Positions 33,727-43,100 of a stretch of DNA of 64,000 nt are shown one piece after another. The stretch covers positions 124,001-188,000 of the forward strand of contig NW_017567017.1 of assembly GCF_001661265.1 (NCBI RefSeq), in the 5' to 3' direction. The translations under genes were made by a program, and so were the position numbers. Below the pieces are notes generated by a model. That model did no database searches. It worked only from the letters and a program-made list of their open reading frames with translations, and had not been told where the DNA came from. Within the stretch, counting starts at the first letter, position 1. Each line of letters opens with the position of its first letter. Origin of the DNA: Saitoella complicata NRRL Y-17804. Taxonomy: Eukaryota; Ascomycota; Saitoellomycetes; Saitoellales; Saitoellaceae.

Positions 33727-34319
33727 GCATCTGCTACATTCACCCTCTCAGCGGAGTTCGTCGCAATGTCAACTACATGCAGCAAGACTGCTGGGCAATT
33801 GCTGTTGTCGAGCCTGGTTTTACGGTCACCATTGAAAGGCCTCCCATTTCTGACTCAGTCTTCAAGGACTTTCAGGAAGCATTTCAGCGAGCGGATATAC
33901 CGGCTAGCACACCTGATTCCCGCCCCAGCTCAGCAGGGTATCCAATGCTGCCTACTCTGCTGTCTGCTGACATGGTGCATCTTTTTAGTCAAGGCACCCC
34001 AGCCCCCAACCTCATGAGAGGCTCAAGCCCTCTTATGGGACCAGCAGCAGACGATCTGGACGGATTCCTGGAGTTTGTGCGGGAGCATTCGCCTGCCTAC
34101 ACCAACTTCGACATCCATGTTGCCCGGCAGGGCGTGATTGACAATGGCCTACGCCTCGAGGACCTCAAGCGCTGCCCCAGGAAGGATATTGGAGTGATCA
34201 AGATGGGATCGCTGATCACAATGCAAGAATTCTGGCCTAGATGGAAGACTGCCCAGCAAAATATGCATGCTTGGAAGCGGACGCTTGAACCGCCAGTTTT
34301 TAAGGCCGCGGGCGACTGA
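33705..34319 (+). CDS. Element-associated protein with SAM-like C-terminal domain
   Basis: An intact frame of 204 residues from the first ATG, whose 5' end overlaps the 5' end of the minus-strand Myb-like gene by 22 bp. The middle is Pro/Ser-rich; the C-terminal part (LDGFLEFVREHS, DIHVARQGVIDNGLRLEDLK, IGVIKMGSLITMQEFWPRWK) resembles the short SAM-like helical domain found at the end of several fungal transposon proteins. Because it stays open while its neighbours are broken, it may be younger, under selection, or intact by chance. It could instead be a host gene fragment. Function unknown. Confidence 0.5.
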   Translation: MCSKRHPCICYIHPLSGVRRNVNYMQQDCWAIAVVEPGFTVTIERPPISDSVFKDFQEAFQRADIPASTPDSRPSSAGYPMLPTLLSADMVHLFSQGTPAPNLMRGSSPLMGPAADDLDGFLEFVREHSPAYTNFDIHVARQGVIDNGLRLEDLKRCPRKDIGVIKMGSLITMQEFWPRWKTAQQNMHAWKRTLEPPVFKAAGD

Positions 34320-34952
34320 AAGTTTGATAGATGCCTCATCGTATATAGGCAGATGAGCAGCCTCGACCAGGTGTGATAGGAAACAGAGACGAGTGAGGTC
34401 ATTGTTTGGTGTCATGATGCAAACGTGCGCTCGTGGGTATGGCCGGCCACGGCGATGATATGATAGAAACCGTCGGTGGCCCTCGAATCCGGAGCTGCTG
34501 AGCATTTCCCTCGATTGGAATCGGCGATGACGGAAAGAGAAGATGCGGACGAGGCAGCTGCCTGATGTACCGCCCTTTCACACTGCGGCGCATGTCGTGC
34601 CGCAGCTCAAAGGCCCCACGCCGTAGCCCTACAGCGCATCTTGTGTCTCGGCGCACAACAGAGATTCGTGGTTCAACACAAGCATTGCCCCGCAGCTTTC
34701 ATCCATAGTGTCATGCCAGCTGCGGTCGGGTCACCAAGCACTCATGTCTGCATTAACTCGATTCATTAGCGATAATAACTTAAACCTTTAGGATAGTGCG
34801 AATACTAGTACTCCTTCCCATCACCAACGCCATGGCCTAGCGCCCAATTCATGTAGACGTTCCAGCGTCTGTATCATAATAACCGTACACTCTCCAAAAA
34901 CCGCACCTTATACGCCTTTCAAAAGTACTCAGCCGCTCGCTAACGCACAGGC
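34320..34952. other. Right flank of mobile-element island
   Basis: Non-coding stretch up to the stop of the next gene; probably contains the right Harbinger terminus. No confident terminal repeat. Confidence 0.4.
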
Positions 34953-36410
34953 TTAGTACATATCACTCTGATCAAACGCATTCGTCATCCCCTCCCTCCC
35001 TCCAGGTCCCTGTACCGCACTCGACCCCTTCCTCGCCCCAAACAAACTTCCCATCCCAACAGCCCCAATCGCCTTCTCCTTCAACCTCTCCACAATTCCC
35101 GGTCCCTTCCCCAATCCAGACCGATTAACTTCCAACTGCGCATACTCCCCCAACCTCACCGGGAAGATATCCAAGAAACTCGTTCTCTTGTGGTATCTGG
35201 CCAGTTTGACGGCGATACGCCATTCAGTCACGGAGAGTTCTGCACGGAGGATGATGTCGAGTTCGTAGTGGGTTAGGGATTCCATTCCGGTGTGGGTTGA
35301 GAGGGAGGAGTGGCAATCGTCGATGAGGGAGAGGTAGGCGGAGGTTGAGTGGTCGAGGATGTAAGGGGAGCGGGTTGCGGGGGAGTGGAAGAGGTGGTGC
35401 ATGAGTTGGTCCATGCACGTATGGCAGAGGGCTGTGTGGGGAACGGGGCTGACAATCGGGGGGTGGGTTGAGGAGGAGTCGTGGGGGCGGCGAGGGGGGA
35501 TGAGGAGGTGGAGGATGTTGACCAACTCCTCACGGTAAGAAATCAAAGATGCAATCTTGTTCTCAGAAGACTTCGCAAGGCGCTTTTTGATGTTGCGGGC
35601 GAAGACGTCGGGAAGGGGACGAGATGCCAAGGCTCCACCGGAGGACTTGCTCATGGCACCAGACTTGAGAGCTGCGCGCTCGTCACGCTCCTGTCTCCAC
35701 TTGCGCTGCTCCTCCCTTTGCTTGCTTCTCTCCAGAGCCTCGGCCTGAGCGGTCGCGATACGGGTCTGCTCGGCTTGGGCACGGAGGGCGAGTTCCTCTT
35801 CGTAAGCGGTAGAACCTGTAGAAACCGGCGACTCATGCGCGGTCCTGAAGGTCTGGACGATGGGGCGGCCGTCGGGTCCAGTAGTCAAAGCGGTCTGGGT
35901 AGGTGCGCCGACGGGCTCGGCAAGACGAAGTGCGGCGGGAGCTGGGTGCTCGTAGACCTTCTCAGAGGGGAATTCGCCGGGGACGGTGGAAGTGGATGGC
36001 GTGTAATTGTGTCTACGTCCACCGCGACCAGCACTCGTTCCAGGAGCAACACCGTACGGCTCAGGCCCACGTCCCTCATTATGATTCTTTGCACTCCCCG
36101 TATCAGCCCTCCCCGTCGCCTTCGAATACTCATCATGTCCATCTCCCTCTCCCCTCTGCCCAAGCGAAGCCCCGATATCATGCGGCTTCATCTCCACCTC
36201 CGTCTCATCATCCTCGTTGAATGCACCAGTAAAACCAAGTGCGGTCTTGACGAGCTTGACGGCATTTGAGGTATGTTTTGCGGCGTGTTCGACTTGGCGG
36301 CGTTCTTCGTGTTCGCGGGTTTTCTGTTGTTCTACGAGACGCCAGAGACAAGAGCAGGGCTCTTGGATGATAGGGCGAGGCGGGACGACGAGGTGCTTTG
36401 TTTTGTACAT
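34953..36410 (-). CDS. Unknown protein with central coiled coil
   Basis: A 485-residue intronless frame with an ATG start. The N-terminal third is hydrophilic (HEERRQVEHAAKH, VKLVKTALGF, then acidic and Gly/Arg-rich). A charged helical segment at about residues 200-245 (Ala/Gln/Glu/Arg-rich, AQAEALERSKQREEQRKWRQ) is likely coiled coil. The C-terminal half looks globular: NIKKRLAKSSENKIASLISY, REELVNILHLLIPPRRPHDS, HTALCHTCMDQLMHHLFHSP, then LTHYELDIILRAELSVTEWR and KLARYHKRTSFLDIFPVRLG. I do not recognise a domain. Real coding is supported by length, amino-acid composition and the same block-wise codon pattern as other genes. Next to the transposon island. Confidence 0.65.
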   Translation of the reverse strand: MYKTKHLVVPPRPIIQEPCSCLWRLVEQQKTREHEERRQVEHAAKHTSNAVKLVKTALGFTGAFNEDDETEVEMKPHDIGASLGQRGEGDGHDEYSKATGRADTGSAKNHNEGRGPEPYGVAPGTSAGRGGRRHNYTPSTSTVPGEFPSEKVYEHPAPAALRLAEPVGAPTQTALTTGPDGRPIVQTFRTAHESPVSTGSTAYEEELALRAQAEQTRIATAQAEALERSKQREEQRKWRQERDERAALKSGAMSKSSGGALASRPLPDVFARNIKKRLAKSSENKIASLISYREELVNILHLLIPPRRPHDSSSTHPPIVSPVPHTALCHTCMDQLMHHLFHSPATRSPYILDHSTSAYLSLIDDCHSSLSTHTGMESLTHYELDIILRAELSVTEWRIAVKLARYHKRTSFLDIFPVRLGEYAQLEVNRSGLGKGPGIVERLKEKAIGAVGMGSLFGARKGSSAVQGPGGREGMTNAFDQSDMY

Positions 36411-36771
36411 GTTGATGGGATGTATGCTACAAGGACGAAGGGGAGGGGGGGTCTGTTCTCTTTTAACGTTGGATTGAGTTCAGCCTCTGATGAATGTGGA
36501 TGGTGATGTCATCGATAACGGTGCCAAGTTGGGCTTAAGCGTGCGGGGCTGGTTGTTGGCCAAGTTGAGCACAGACGGGGTAGGCGAAGCTGTAGCTTAA
36601 CGGCCATGTTTTCTTGAGTAATTTCCAGTCAACATTCTGTCTTCTGCCTATCGGCGTCACGTGCCCAACGCGGCGGTCTGTCGTACGCTGCACCTCGACG
36701 CGTCTCCCGAAGCTCAAGTGTCGCAACCTTAATTCGCCCTCGACATACACCACCACCACCCCAACGTGAGA
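36411..36771. promoter_or_regulatory. Divergent promoter region
   Basis: 361 bp between the unknown minus-strand gene and the PHD protein gene. No specific element recognised. Confidence 0.4.
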
Positions 36772-39102
36772 ATGTCTGTCTCCTCCCTATCTCCACCGCC
36801 GGACGACATCTCAATATCCTCCCACTCAACCTCCATATCAACCCCCAAACCACCGGTACCCTTACTTGCAGCTCGGGCCGCAACACCATCTGTTACCGAT
36901 TTACCTTCGTTACGGCAATCATGGAAATACGCCGCGATCAATCAGTTCGTGTTTATGTTTTGGGATGCGCTAAAGGTTCCAGAGTATGAGCCTGAGGAAT
37001 TGGAGCTTGCGTTGCTTGCGGAGGAGGATGCGGTTGATGGGTTGTGTATGAAGTTACGATTGACGCTGGTAAAGGCCATCTCCTCAAACCGCGGAATCAC
37101 GGAATCAAACGTCGACGAATTCGTTAATCGTCAATGGGAACGCCGTCGCCCCCACCAACCCTCACCTTACCGCCCTCCCCCTACCGAAGACGAAAAGGAA
37201 ACTGGCGCAGAGCCGGCCACGGAGCTGAGAACGTGGATGGAGCTTAGTTTGGATGAGAAGCTGGATGTGCTGTGGAGGTTGTGTGAGTTCCAGATGGATA
37301 ATCCAGAGAGGTTTAGGGAGAGGATGGGTGCGGGGATGAGTGAGCAGGAACAGTTGGGGTGGAGAATTGATCCGATTGGGTTTGATTATTTGGGGTGGAG
37401 TTATTACCTTCTCGACGATAACCGGCTTTACCGCCGATACGAACATGTACCTGACGACGAGGAGAAAGCACCGAAGAAGAAGACACCGGCGAGAGCGACG
37501 CGGAAGAGAAAGCGTGGGGCCGTGGTTGAGGAAGCCGAGGAGGAGAAGGAGCCAAAAGAGAAGATTGAGTATGGCAAATGGGAATGCATCTGCACCACCA
37601 TCGACGAGTGGCAATCCTTCACCGACTCCCTCGCCCCCTCTCTTTCCGACCCCAACACCTCCGCTCTCCACACCCACCTCACAACCAACGTCCTCCCCCA
37701 GCTTCACCTCGACGCCGAAGCTCGCGCCCGTGAAGCCGCTGCTAAACTCAAAGAACAACAGAAGTTCGAAGCCTTGAATACGAGAAAGCGGTCGTCACGT
37801 CTTGAGGCTAGGGAGGCGGAGGAGAGGGAGAGGATGGAGAAGGAGAGGGAGGAGAGGAGGAGACGGGAATTGGTCGAGGAGGCAGAGAGAAAGACGAGGG
37901 GGGTTAAGGATGGGGGCGAGAGGAGGATGACGAGGGAGGAGAGGTTGAGAGAGAGGGAAATGAGGGCCTTGGGCATTGAGATGAGTAAACAAAATACGCC
38001 GGCTACTTCCGAGCCTCCCAAGTCCTCACCCAAGAAGGAACCAGAGCAGGAGAAGGAGGAGACCTGGTTGTTTGATTGTCCCCCCTGCGGCACATACGGC
38101 TACAACCTCGATGACGGCGAAATGCAGATTTGCTGTGAGCGGTGTGATCGGTGGTCGCATATTAAGTGTGTCTCTGACGTCAAAGAGAGGGAGGAATTGA
38201 TCAAGAGAAATGATGAGGGGACGTTGGAGGGTGTTGTTTTTGTTTGTGAAAGGTGTAAGGCCAAGGAGGGTGGGCAGGTGAAGGAGGAGATGAAGGCGAC
38301 GCCTACGCCTACACCTACTCCTATGCCGGGGCCGGGGCCGAGTGCGTACAATCCGTACAACCCGTCTCCGACACCAGCGCAACAGGCTCAACAAAGACCG
38401 CCGGTTATGGCCCCACAGCAGCAGCCGATGATGGTGAACCCCAACACCAATGCCACGCCCTACGCTGCAGCAGCTGGCATGCGAGGCCCGCCCCTGGGGA
38501 CATTCGGAGGTCCTGCGATGCCCATGGTACAACAACAACAACAACAGCATGCGCAGCAGCAGTTGCAGACCCAACCTCCTCAGCGGAAAGGGCAGTATCC
38601 ACCTGAAATGGCGTACCCCCAGCAACAATGCCAGATACCCGTTCAGGGACAGTGGCCCCCGCCGGCTACGCAGCCGCAACCACGTGCACATACTCCGGGA
38701 ACACCGGTACAACAAGGACAAGGACAGTGGGCACAGGGCGTGCCGCAGCAGCCGCAGCAGCAGAGATGGCAAAGTCCGGGTGCGATGCAGTCGGGGTGGA
38801 GGGTACCCGTTGGGATTGCGGCACAGCCTCAGGCGCAAGCTCAGGGAATGACTCAGCAGGGATATACGCTGCAGGGGCAGTTTGGGGGACTGGTGCCTGT
38901 ACAAGGTCAGAGGGTGAACGGGGGTTATCCTCAGCAGGGGCAAGTTGTGAGGGGTGGACATCCGGTGTATGGATCCGCACAGGGACAGGTGAACGGAGTA
39001 TATGGAGGTGTGCCGCTGCCTCAGCAGCAACAGGGTTATTATCCACCACCCCAAGGACGAGGGCAGCAGTATCAGGGTGGCTATCCACCACAACAAAGAT
39101 AG
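36772..39102 (+). CDS. Chromatin protein with DDT/WHIM-like region and PHD finger
   Basis: A 776-residue nuclear protein. Residues about 48-130 resemble a DDT domain (AAINQFVFMFWDALKVPEYE) and about 155-222 a WHIM motif (SLDEKLDVLWRLCEFQ; IDPIGFDYLGWSYYLLDDNR). This order is seen in the partner subunits of ISWI-type remodellers (ACF1/BAZ, RSF1, CECR2). A long charged coiled coil rich in Glu/Arg covers about 310-410. The PHD finger (about 435-500) begins CPPCGTYGYNLDDGEMQICC and continues with CERCDRWSHIKC and a last CERC, complete in zinc ligands. The C-terminus (from about 506) is Gln/Pro-rich and low in complexity. No intron. It probably reads histone marks as part of a remodeller; that is inference from architecture. 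Confidence 0.85.
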   Translation: MSVSSLSPPPDDISISSHSTSISTPKPPVPLLAARAATPSVTDLPSLRQSWKYAAINQFVFMFWDALKVPEYEPEELELALLAEEDAVDGLCMKLRLTLVKAISSNRGITESNVDEFVNRQWERRRPHQPSPYRPPPTEDEKETGAEPATELRTWMELSLDEKLDVLWRLCEFQMDNPERFRERMGAGMSEQEQLGWRIDPIGFDYLGWSYYLLDDNRLYRRYEHVPDDEEKAPKKKTPARATRKRKRGAVVEEAEEEKEPKEKIEYGKWECICTTIDEWQSFTDSLAPSLSDPNTSALHTHLTTNVLPQLHLDAEARAREAAAKLKEQQKFEALNTRKRSSRLEAREAEERERMEKEREERRRRELVEEAERKTRGVKDGGERRMTREERLREREMRALGIEMSKQNTPATSEPPKSSPKKEPEQEKEETWLFDCPPCGTYGYNLDDGEMQICCERCDRWSHIKCVSDVKEREELIKRNDEGTLEGVVFVCERCKAKEGGQVKEEMKATPTPTPTPMPGPGPSAYNPYNPSPTPAQQAQQRPPVMAPQQQPMMVNPNTNATPYAAAAGMRGPPLGTFGGPAMPMVQQQQQQHAQQQLQTQPPQRKGQYPPEMAYPQQQCQIPVQGQWPPPATQPQPRAHTPGTPVQQGQGQWAQGVPQQPQQQRWQSPGAMQSGWRVPVGIAAQPQAQAQGMTQQGYTLQGQFGGLVPVQGQRVNGGYPQQGQVVRGGHPVYGSAQGQVNGVYGGVPLPQQQQGYYPPPQGRGQQYQGGYPPQQR

Positions 39103-39114
39103 ACTTAGTCTAGC

Positions 39115-39942
39115 TTACTCGTCCAGTTCAGGCTCCTCATTCATCGCCTCCACCGGTATACCACCTGCCGAAATCCTAATCTTCTCTTTCAATTCGTTTA
39201 TCGCAATCACCACCTCCTTCTCCCACGTCACCCCATCATACGCCACACCGTTGGCCTCTAATAACCTCTCCCAGCGGTCTTCAACAATAGCGTGAACGAG
39301 GTCGTGGTCTTGGAGTTTGTGGAGGAGGTCCCAACGCTTTTGGAGGGTTCTGCGTTTGTTTCTTATCATCATTGTGAGGCGGATGGGCTGTGGACGGAAG
39401 GGGGGGCGGATGAAGAGAAAGTGCGGGGAGGCTAGGGCGAGGGTTGATTTTCCGGCCCATCTTGGGTTTTTCCACCATTCGACTTTGGGCTTTTTTATTG
39501 GTGGGGGTGGTGGGAGTAGTAGAGGTGTTGGGGGTGGGAGTCTTTCTTCGGAGATTTTGCATCTGACTTGTTCGAGGGCTGTTGAGTCTCCTTCTGTTGC
39601 TTTTCGGAGGGTTGATTCCCACTGCGGGTTCCGTTAGAATCATGTCTGAGGGATGCGGTTTGGATAACGACGTACCTCATGTGCCTCTGCAAGAAACCCC
39701 CGTACTTTCTGCGCACTCCAATCCCCCTTCCTCTTCTTAAAAATCTGCCGTATCTGTTTCCGACACCGCCATGACCACTTCGGCACTGCATTCCCATACT
39801 GTATATATGGTTCTGGGTCGAACCCGAGTGGTAGGACGTGATCGAGGTTCTGGGCATGGAGGAGTAGTGTGCGGTAGAGCTGTATGACTGGTATGCGATG
39901 CTCTGTGTAGTAGACGAAGGGTTTTCGAGGGAAGATGGACAT
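39115..39942 (-). CDS. LYR-motif protein, probably mitochondrial
   Basis: Two exons, 39942-39676 and 39621-39115; 54-nt intron with GTACGT, CTAAC branch point and CGCAG; 257 residues. The N-terminus has the LYR signature (VIQLYRTLLLHAQNL, residues about 19-33) followed by basic helices (WRCRKQIRQIFKKRKGDWSA), as in mitochondrial LYRM proteins, which act as small assembly factors or subunits of respiratory complexes and the mitoribosome. A Pro-rich linker follows (LPPPTPLLLPPPPPIKKP), then a basic segment (MMIRNKRRTLQKRWDLLHKL) and an acidic tail. It is longer than classic LYRM proteins. The stop lies only 12 bp from the stop of the PHD gene. Exact role unknown. Confidence 0.75.
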
Positions 39943-40176
39943 TCTCACGGGTGGTGGAGGTTTGGTTCCATATTAAGGGGCGATGCGATCCGGAGATACG
40001 TGAGGTACGAGGCACGGTGCAGCTCTTCCGTCCACGGCCAGCAGCAGAACGCGTCCCACTGCACCGTGCGCGTCTTCCGCGTCTTCTTGTATCGTACACA
40101 AAACAAAACAAACAACACCCCCGACACCGACTCCAGCCCCTTCGACAAGCCTGAGGACGGCATACACTCTGTCTAA

Positions 40177-40188
40177 ATGTCACGGTAA
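40177..40188 (+). promoter_or_regulatory. Three-codon upstream ORF abutting DNA2
   Basis: ATG TCA CGG TAA, whose stop codon ends at the base just before the DNA2 ATG. If it lies in the leader it would force leaky scanning or reinitiation at DNA2. Confidence 0.5.
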
Positions 40189-43100
40189 ATGTCCAGACGG
40201 CCGACAAAGTCCTTCTTTGACGCGGATCACGGAAAGAAACCGGCATACTACCCGCGCAAGAACGGATACTACCAGAATCAGAACCACGGCCAGTACGCGA
40301 ACTATCCTCATTATAACACAGTTCAGCAGCAGCCGGATTTGCAGAAGAGGGTGTTTACGGGTGTTCAGATATCGAAGAATACGATGAACAAGCTCCAGAG
40401 CTTCGCCTTCCAGAAACCTGCTGCCCCTGGCGGAGCCGAGAGTGCGGAGGATAAAAGACCGCCATCGTCGAAGAGGAAGGCTGATGAGATGGATACGACG
40501 TCTGATAAGCCTATGCAACCACCTCAGACACCGGCACCGACGCGTTTCAACTTGTCACAGCTTGTTAACTCGACGCCGTTGAAGGATCGCCTCCCGGATA
40601 CGGGTGAGACGCCGGACAATGAAGCAAAGATTGGGTGGAAAATGTCGCCGGTACTGAAGGCTGCGGATCTGAAGGATATTAGTGCTCAGGACCTGCGGGA
40701 TTTTTTGGGCACGGGCGAAAAGGGGCATGGCTCAGTCACGGAAAGTCCCAACCCCGCCGAAGAACTATGGAACCGCTACGATTCCCAACGACCCGCAAAC
40801 TCCGTCATTCCCGCCCTCGACCTCTCCTCACCACCAACGCCTGCCCGTGCCATCCCTCGGCCTCTCCGCCGCACCGGTCTTCACCGCTCACGGAGCCTCA
40901 ATACAGTCACTGGCGAAGATCTAGGCGGAAGTGCACCGAAGCGAAGACGAATTCAAACGTTTGATACACCGGAGGGAAGAGAAGGGCCGTTAGGTAGGGT
41001 TGCGGGGTTGGTGGAGAAGGTGAAGCAGAGTCAGTTGAGGAAGAGTATGAGTGAGATGAGTCCGTTGAGGGAGATGTTGAACAACGCGTCGATTAACTCA
41101 CCTGCTGCTGGGCCGGCACATCCGCTTCAGCAGGAGCATCGGGCGGGGAATGGGGAAGGTGATGAGAGTATGGGCATGGATGAGGATGATGAGTTTGGTG
41201 ATTTGGAGCTGGGTGAGGAGGAGATGGCTATTCTTGCGAACGTGGAGTTTGCTGCTACGCAGAAGATGGCACAGCAATCTCAGCGTCAAGGTCAAGGTCA
41301 AGCACAGACGACTGATGACGCCAGTGACTATATGCCCTCGAGTCCATTGGCGAAGATGAGTCAACGGATGGCGATATCGCCGAAGAAACAGCAGCAGATA
41401 CAGCAGGCGATTGGCGATAGAACTCGTCCGCCGCCGCCAAATCCGCAAAGTGAGGATTATGGGAGTGATATGGATATGGATTTCGAAGCGGAACTGCAGA
41501 AGTACGACACTCCAACTGGACAGGCGGCACCACAAGGAGCAGCTCCCTCAGGCCCTACCGGCGCACCAGCAAACCTTACACAAGATGATGTGGAGGCATT
41601 GATGGACGGAGTTGACTTCGATGAATGGGACGAGGGCGTCAGCGAGATCCTCGACCAAAAGGTCCGATCTGCTACTTGATCTCTCCACCGCTAGCGTACA
41701 AAAACTGACATGATGCTTAGTAGCTAAAGAAAAGTGTTCGACGCTCAATCATTAGCAGATACCTCGTCAAAGCCATCGAAGAAGGTCCATGTGTCGTCAA
41801 CGGGTTTACAAGATGCGAGAAGATCTTGACGGTGCAAGAGGATGGACATGGGTCTAATTCTGATAGTCAACACATGCGAACGGTGAGGTTGAGGGAGGAC
41901 TGGTGGGTTACACCGGTGAGGGAGGGGGATTATGTGCATGTCGTTGGGAGGTTTGATGAGTGCGGGGAGTGTGTGGTTGATAATGCGGATAACCTCATCA
42001 TTCTGCATCCGGATTATCTCGTTTCGGCGACTGTCGTTGCGGATTCGTTTCAGTGTATGCGGAGAGCGATATTGCAGGATCGTGTCAAGGCTACTGGGGA
42101 GACGACGAAGGCTTTGGTGTACGGGAGCGTCATACACGAACTATTCCAGGAAGCCTTGAGCCGGAATGACTTCTCGGAGAAGTTCCTGTTTGAGACGATT
42201 GAGGGGCTTATTGTGAGGCATATGGAGCAGTTGTTCTTGATTGATGAGCCGCCGGAGGTGGCGAGGGTGTATTTGCAGGAAAAGTGTCGGTTGATTCAGG
42301 GCTGGGCACAGACGTATATGGCGCCGGAACCGAAGACGTATTCGCATGTTACGGATCATCGAGCAAAGGACGACAAGAAGCCGCGGGTGTGCATCAACAA
42401 GGTTTTGGATATCGAGGAACATATCTGGAGTCCTAGGTATGGATTGAAAGGTAACATCGACGCTACAGTACAGATTGGGATCGAGCAACATGGTGAGAAG
42501 CGGAAGACGTTGACAGTGCCGTTCGAGTTGAAGACGGGGAAGAACTCGAAGGTGACGAGTCACCGCGCGCAGACGATGTTGTATACGCTCATGATGTCTG
42601 ATCGGTATGATATTGATGTCTTGTCCGGTTTGCTGTGTTATGTCGAGGGTAACGAGATGATCCGTGTTCCTGCTGTACGGAATGAGGTTCGTGGTCTCAT
42701 TATTGGCCGTAATGAACTTGCGGGGTTCATTAAGGACCGGGAAGCATTGCCTGCGCCGATCAAGAATGAACATGCTTGTAAGAGGTGTTACGCGAATGAA
42801 TCTTGTTTAGTCTATCTCAAGGCGGATGAGGATTACACTGCTTCGATGAGTGGACTGGGCGAGTGGTTCGACGAGAAGACAGGGCATATCACGCCGAAGC
42901 AGGCTGAGTTCTTCAAGCATTGGGATCGATTGCTCACGCAAGAGGAAGGTGACATGTTTCGTTTTCGGAAGGAGTTGTGGAGTATGGTCGGTTCGGAACG
43001 TGAGAAGGTCGGTAGGGCTTTTGCTGGGTGTATCATCGTCCCTGGAAGCTTGGAGATCAGCTCGGAGGCTGAGAAGATTAACCGGTATACGTACCGCTTT

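Larger units (their letters stand above)
30474..34319 (+). mobile_element. Decayed PIF/Harbinger DNA transposon (minimum extent)
   Basis: A class II element defined by a Harbinger-type DDE transposase (plus strand), a Myb/SANT-like protein (minus strand), the usual two-gene content of the superfamily, and a third frame with a SAM-like C-terminus. The transposase is interrupted by a solo LTR. The given limits are the coding remnants; true ends lie outside and the terminal repeats and 3-bp target duplication were not identified. Several frame changes and stops in the two standard genes show it is no longer autonomous. Confidence 0.8.

Noticed and set aside
30474-34319. RIP (repeat-induced point mutation) as cause of transposon decay
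   Set aside because: No clear excess of TpA or C-to-T type stops by eye; the visible breaks are frame changes and an insertion.
30351-34559. 10-bp inverted match (30351-30360 and 34550-34559) as Harbinger terminal repeats
   Set aside because: Too short, not at plausible element ends, and no 3-bp target duplication beside it.
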